Below are positions 6,114 to 8,406 of a stretch of 8,406 nucleotides of DNA, piece after piece (position 1 is the first letter of the stretch; each line of letters opens with the position of its first letter). The notes under the pieces were generated by a model. The model saw only the letters and a list, made by a program, of their open reading frames with translations, was not told where the DNA came from and searched no databases. The stretch comes from Kiritimatiellia bacterium (lineage in GTDB: Bacteria > Verrucomicrobiota > Kiritimatiellia > CAIQIC01 > Lenti-01). The translations under genes were made by a program, and so were the position numbers. Location: positions 1 through 8,406 of the forward strand of contig JAHDSS010000049.1 in NCBI GenBank assembly GCA_018432565.1, in the 5' to 3' direction.

Positions 6114-6683
6114 ATGAAGCATCCGCCTGTCCTCTCGTGCGTCCTGGGCATTATTCTCCTGGTTTCTTCCGGGCCCGCGACGGGTCAAACCGAAGCGAAA
6201 CCATCAACGGCGGCGGAGGCCGCCCCGGTGCTGGAATGGTCCCCGGATTCGGGGGTGCTGCAATCGCTGGAATCCCTGCAGCGGGCGCTGTCGCTCAATG
6301 AAGCCGAGGCGGCCGATCTGCAACAGCAGCTGGCTGCCGCCTCCGACGATCTGGCCCGGGAGGACCTCCGGCGGCGGTTGCAGGAAGTCCGCAACGCCAT
6401 CGAAGACCAGCGGCGGCAGTTTGACGGCTTTGCCGTTGATGTGGATCTGAGTCCCTTCACGCCTCAGACGGAATCCAAGTTCGACTGGCAGGAACAGGTC
6501 GGCAAGCTGCTGGAACCCATCCTGGCGGAATTCGAAAATGCCACGGCGGAAACCCGTGTCATCGGGCAGATCCGCACCCAGTTGAATTCGGTCCGCAAAC
6601 GCCGGACCTCGCGGCGGAAGCCGTCCACAATCTGGAGGCGCTGCTGGGCCGGCCGGCTTCACCGGAACTGCAAACGCGCCTGA
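6114..6683 (+). CDS. N-terminal fragment of the MscS-like channel (exported coiled-coil part)
   Basis: The fragment is 189 residues as read. Residues 1 to about 24 form a signal peptide (MK.., hydrophobic VLSCVLGIILLVSSG, then PATG before Gln25). Residues about 45-100 are Leu/Glu/Gln/Arg-rich with heptad character, followed by 'FDWQEQVGKLLEPILAEF' (121-138), as in periplasmic N-terminal extensions of larger MscS relatives. After Lys162 the composition turns abruptly to Arg/Ser/Trp/Cys (RRTSRRKPSTIWRRCW), which marks translation out of frame; about the last 26 residues are therefore not genuine. No ribosome site precedes the ATG. Confidence 0.65.
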   Translation: MKHPPVLSCVLGIILLVSSGPATGQTEAKPSTAAEAAPVLEWSPDSGVLQSLESLQRALSLNEAEAADLQQQLAAASDDLAREDLRRRLQEVRNAIEDQRRQFDGFAVDVDLSPFTPQTESKFDWQEQVGKLLEPILAEFENATAETRVIGQIRTQLNSVRKRRTSRRKPSTIWRRCWAGRLHRNCKRA

Positions 6684-6754
6684 CCAACCGCCTGGCTGAA
6701 TGGAAACGGATCTGGGAAGAGGCGGAAAATGAATTCTCCGCGCTGGACATCCAG

Positions 6755-7795
6755 TTGCAAAGCCGGCTGGCCGCCCGCGAATCCGTGCTGGACCAGACCA
6801 CCGGCTATGCCCGGCATTTCTTCCAAACCCGCGGGCTGAATCTTCTGCTGGGCATCGCGGCGTTCTGCGCGGTGTTTTTCGGCTTCCGACTGGCGGAACT
6901 GGCGGTTCGCAGGCTGCGCCGCAAAGGGTCCGAGAAGAAATTCGGTTCGCGGCTGACCGCCCTGCTCTTTCATGTATTCAGCGTGCTGGGAGGTCTGGGC
7001 GCCATGATGCTGGTCTTCAACCTGGCCGGCGACTGGTTCCTCCTGGGCATCATCATCATTTTTCTGTTCGGCATCGGCTGGGCCAGCGTCAACACCCTGC
7101 CCCGCCAGGTGGAAACCATCAAACTGATGCTGAACATCGGGGCGGTGCGCGAGGGGGAATACCTGGTCTATGACGGCACGGCCTACCGCGTCGATTCCCT
7201 GGGCTTTTCCGCCCATTTGAACAATCCGCGCCTGGACGGCGGCACCCGCCTGCTCCCGGTGAAGTTTCTGGTCGGCATGACGTCGCGTCCCGTCGGAGAG
7301 GCCGAATCCTGGTTTCCCTGCGAGAGGGGCGACTGGGTGGCACTGGACGGCGGCCAGACCGGCCGGATCACCGGACAGACCCCCGCAAACGTCCAGCTCA
7401 TCGCTCCGGGCGGTGAGACCGTCACCTATCCCGTGGCCGACTTCCTCTCCCTGCACCCCCGCAATCTTTCCGGCGGTTTCCGGCTGGAATCCACCTTCGG
7501 CGTGGACTACCGCCACCAGGCCATCGCCACCACGGAAATCCCGGACCGGATGAAATCCAGCCTGGCGGCAGGACTGCCCTCCGTGGTCGGCGCGGACAAT
7601 CTGCGCGACATCCAGGTCCTGTTTCAGCGCGCCAATGCCTCGTCGCTGGATTATGCGGTTTGGGTGGATCTGAAAGGCGGCGCGGCACGCCTGTATCCGC
7701 AGATTTCCGGGGCCATCCAGCGGATTCTGGTGGAAACCTGCAATGAAAACGGCTGGGTGATCCCCTTCCCGCAGGTTCAGGTCCACCAAGGATAG
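6755..7795 (+). CDS. C-terminal part of the MscS-like mechanosensitive channel
   Basis: The 346 residues are counted from an in-frame TTG at 6755, but the same frame carries genuine-looking coiled coil back to about 6602, so this TTG is probably not a real start. Three hydrophobic helices lie at about 28-50, 68-90 and 93-115. Next comes a MscS-type beta domain (LNIGAVREGEYLVYDG, then LLPVKFLVG, about 126-174), an additional 'ERGDWVALDG' beta segment (190-199), and a C-terminal domain with FGVDYRHQAIATTEIP (248-263) and NGWVIPFPQVQVHQ (332-345). The last motif corresponds to the conserved Pro-x-Pro-Gln end of E. coli MscS. Family assignment is good; this is a divergent subgroup. The stop at 7795 lies 13 bases from the stop of the convergent malic enzyme gene. 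Confidence 0.85.
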   Translation: MQSRLAARESVLDQTTGYARHFFQTRGLNLLLGIAAFCAVFFGFRLAELAVRRLRRKGSEKKFGSRLTALLFHVFSVLGGLGAMMLVFNLAGDWFLLGIIIIFLFGIGWASVNTLPRQVETIKLMLNIGAVREGEYLVYDGTAYRVDSLGFSAHLNNPRLDGGTRLLPVKFLVGMTSRPVGEAESWFPCERGDWVALDGGQTGRITGQTPANVQLIAPGGETVTYPVADFLSLHPRNLSGGFRLESTFGVDYRHQAIATTEIPDRMKSSLAAGLPSVVGADNLRDIQVLFQRANASSLDYAVWVDLKGGAARLYPQISGAIQRILVETCNENGWVIPFPQVQVHQG

Positions 7796-7808
7796 CCTGA
7801 AAGCCTGC
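7771..7808. terminator. Candidate bidirectional terminator hairpin between convergent genes
   Basis: GCAGGTTCAGG (7771-7781) pairs with CCTGAA (7796-7801) and CCTGC (7804-7808), with a two-base AG bulge and a 14-base loop: 11 pairs in all. The hairpin spans the channel stop codon and ends just before the malic enzyme stop codon, where a shared terminator would be expected. Neither strand carries a U-run after the stem, so it is not a textbook intrinsic terminator and the call is tentative. Confidence 0.3.
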
Positions 7809-8405
7809 CTACACCCCGGCCATGGCGGCATCGAAACAACGCTGAATCATGGTCTCCGGCGGGGGCGGGATCAGACCGGAGGTCATCAGCAGTTCCAGCG
7901 CGCGGTTGGCCTCGTCAATATCCTGCCGGGCGCACGCCACCACCTGCTCCGGGGGCAGGTCGCGGCGGGCCACGCCCTCCTCCCGGGCCTGACGGGCCAC
8001 CGCCGCCGCCGTTTCGGCGAACACGTCGCTGTCGGTCATGCGCGGCATGATGCGGTCCGGCGACAGCCCCTGGCGCTCGGCAAAGCCGGCGATGGTCCGG
8101 GCCGCGGCAATGGCCATGGCATCGGTGATCTTCCGCGCACGCACGAGCAGTGCGCCCTTGAGAATGCCGGGGAACCCCAGGGAGTTGTTCACCTGGTTGG
8201 GAAAATCGCCGCGGCCCGTGGCGACGATGAACGCGCCGGCCGCCTTCGCGGCATGCGGATAGATTTCCGGCACCGGATTGGCGCAGGCAAACACGATGGC
8301 CCGGGAGGCCATGCCCTGCACCCATTCGGGCAGGACGGCATCCGGCCCGGGACGGGACAGGGAGATCAGCACATCGGCGCCCTGCAACGCCTCCGCCACA
8401 TCGGC
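7809..8405 (-). CDS. Malic enzyme, C-terminal NAD(P)-binding part, truncated by the window edge
   Basis: The frame is open to the right edge, so the start and the metal-binding N-terminal half lie outside; 198 residues are visible. The segment reads 'ADVLISLSRPG', then ACANPVPEIYP (41-51 of the visible part), then TGRGDFPNQVNNSLGFPG (63-80), followed by ILKGALLVRARKITDAMAIAAA. These are the hallmarks of the malic enzyme cofactor domain. The enzyme decarboxylates malate to pyruvate with reduction of NAD or NADP, in the cytoplasm. Bacterial short forms are about 390-450 residues, so about half is seen. There is no phosphotransacetylase-like extension: the protein stops about 90 residues after the cofactor motifs, after a proline-rich 'GLIPPPPETM' tail. 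Cofactor preference cannot be read from this part. The gene converges on the channel gene. Confidence 0.93.
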   Translation of the reverse strand, partial: ADVAEALQGADVLISLSRPGPDAVLPEWVQGMASRAIVFACANPVPEIYPHAAKAAGAFIVATGRGDFPNQVNNSLGFPGILKGALLVRARKITDAMAIAAARTIAGFAERQGLSPDRIMPRMTDSDVFAETAAAVARQAREEGVARRDLPPEQVVACARQDIDEANRALELLMTSGLIPPPPETMIQRCFDAAMAGV

Positions 8406-8406
8406 G

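Larger units (their letters stand above)
6114..7795 (+). pseudogene. MscS-type mechanosensitive channel gene with a one-base frameshift
   Basis: Two adjacent plus-strand frames together make one plausible protein. The first runs from the ATG at 6114 to a stop at 6683; the second picks up the coiled-coil pattern without a break from about 6602 and ends at 7795. Adding one base near AAA at 6597-6599 would join '..LNSVRK' to 'T-PDLAAEAVHNLEALL..' and give a 560-residue protein: signal peptide, periplasmic coiled coil (about 40-235), three membrane helices (about 242-264, 282-304, 307-329), a MscS-type beta domain and a C-terminal alpha/beta domain. Established: such channels open under membrane tension and protect against osmotic downshock. 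The join is not a classic slippery heptamer, so a sequencing error or real mutation is more likely than programmed frameshifting. If the base is truly absent, the channel is inactive as written. Confidence 0.75.

Noticed and set aside
6138..6140. Lipoprotein signal in the channel N-terminus (VLSC)
   Set aside because: Cys9 comes too early, with almost no hydrophobic stretch before it; an ordinary signal peptide fits better.
5940..6188. Open frame of 82 codons on the minus strand over the palindrome and the channel start
   Set aside because: Composition is Arg/Gly-rich without motifs, it overlaps the signal peptide of the channel gene on the other strand, and its stop lies in the AT island by chance.
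6594..6602. Programmed -1 frameshifting in the channel gene
   Set aside because: The sequence around CGCAAACGC does not fit the X-XXY-YYZ slippery pattern and no strong downstream stem is evident; a missing base explains the data more simply.
6659..7831. 390-codon minus-strand open frame opposite the channel gene
   Set aside because: It is a shadow frame: no membrane segments or motifs, while the plus strand encodes clear MscS features.

Overview
The window is GC-rich (roughly two-thirds G+C by eye) and holds five protein-coding loci. They lie in two convergent pairs around one divergent pair. No rRNA, tRNA, CRISPR array, insertion sequence or integrase was seen. The style of the large secreted protein (Ig-like and jelly-roll modules, many 'TN' and 'FYRI' segments, no Bacteroidetes sorting domain) and the absence of Shine-Dalgarno sequences suggest a PVC-group bacterium such as Verrucomicrobiota or Kiritimatiellota. 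That placement is an inference, not a proof.

Layout from left to right. At 2-505 (+) is the 3' part of a thioredoxin-fold (redoxin/AhpC-TSA-like) protein, cut by the left edge. At 516-4487 (-), tail to tail with it, is a 1323-residue secreted protein with an N-terminal two-motif phospholipase D (HKD) domain and about 900 residues of beta-sandwich modules, part of which looks duplicated. At 4488-4588 is a compact divergent control region with mirrored TTGACG boxes. At 4589-5800 (+) is a clear cytosine permease (codB). At 5801-6113 is a 313-base intergenic region containing a 100-base island of only 15% GC, which ends in a 24-base perfect palindrome. At 6114-7795 (+) is a divergent MscS-type mechanosensitive channel gene, split by an apparent one-base frameshift near 6597-6602. 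At 7809-8405 (-) is the C-terminal half of a malic enzyme, cut by the right edge.

The genes do not form an obvious pathway. Cytosine uptake, osmotic protection, malate/pyruvate metabolism and a secreted PLD-like enzyme look like independent transcription units. None of the three gene starts inside the window has a recognisable Shine-Dalgarno sequence. Each has a -10-like hexamer only 6-8 bases before its ATG, so leaderless transcription is a reasonable reading.

The points most worth a second look are the AT-rich island with its palindrome, the mirrored divergent promoter, the duplicated modules and degenerate first HKD motif of the PLD protein, and the frameshift in the channel gene. I see no convincing evidence for a new defence or mobile system.
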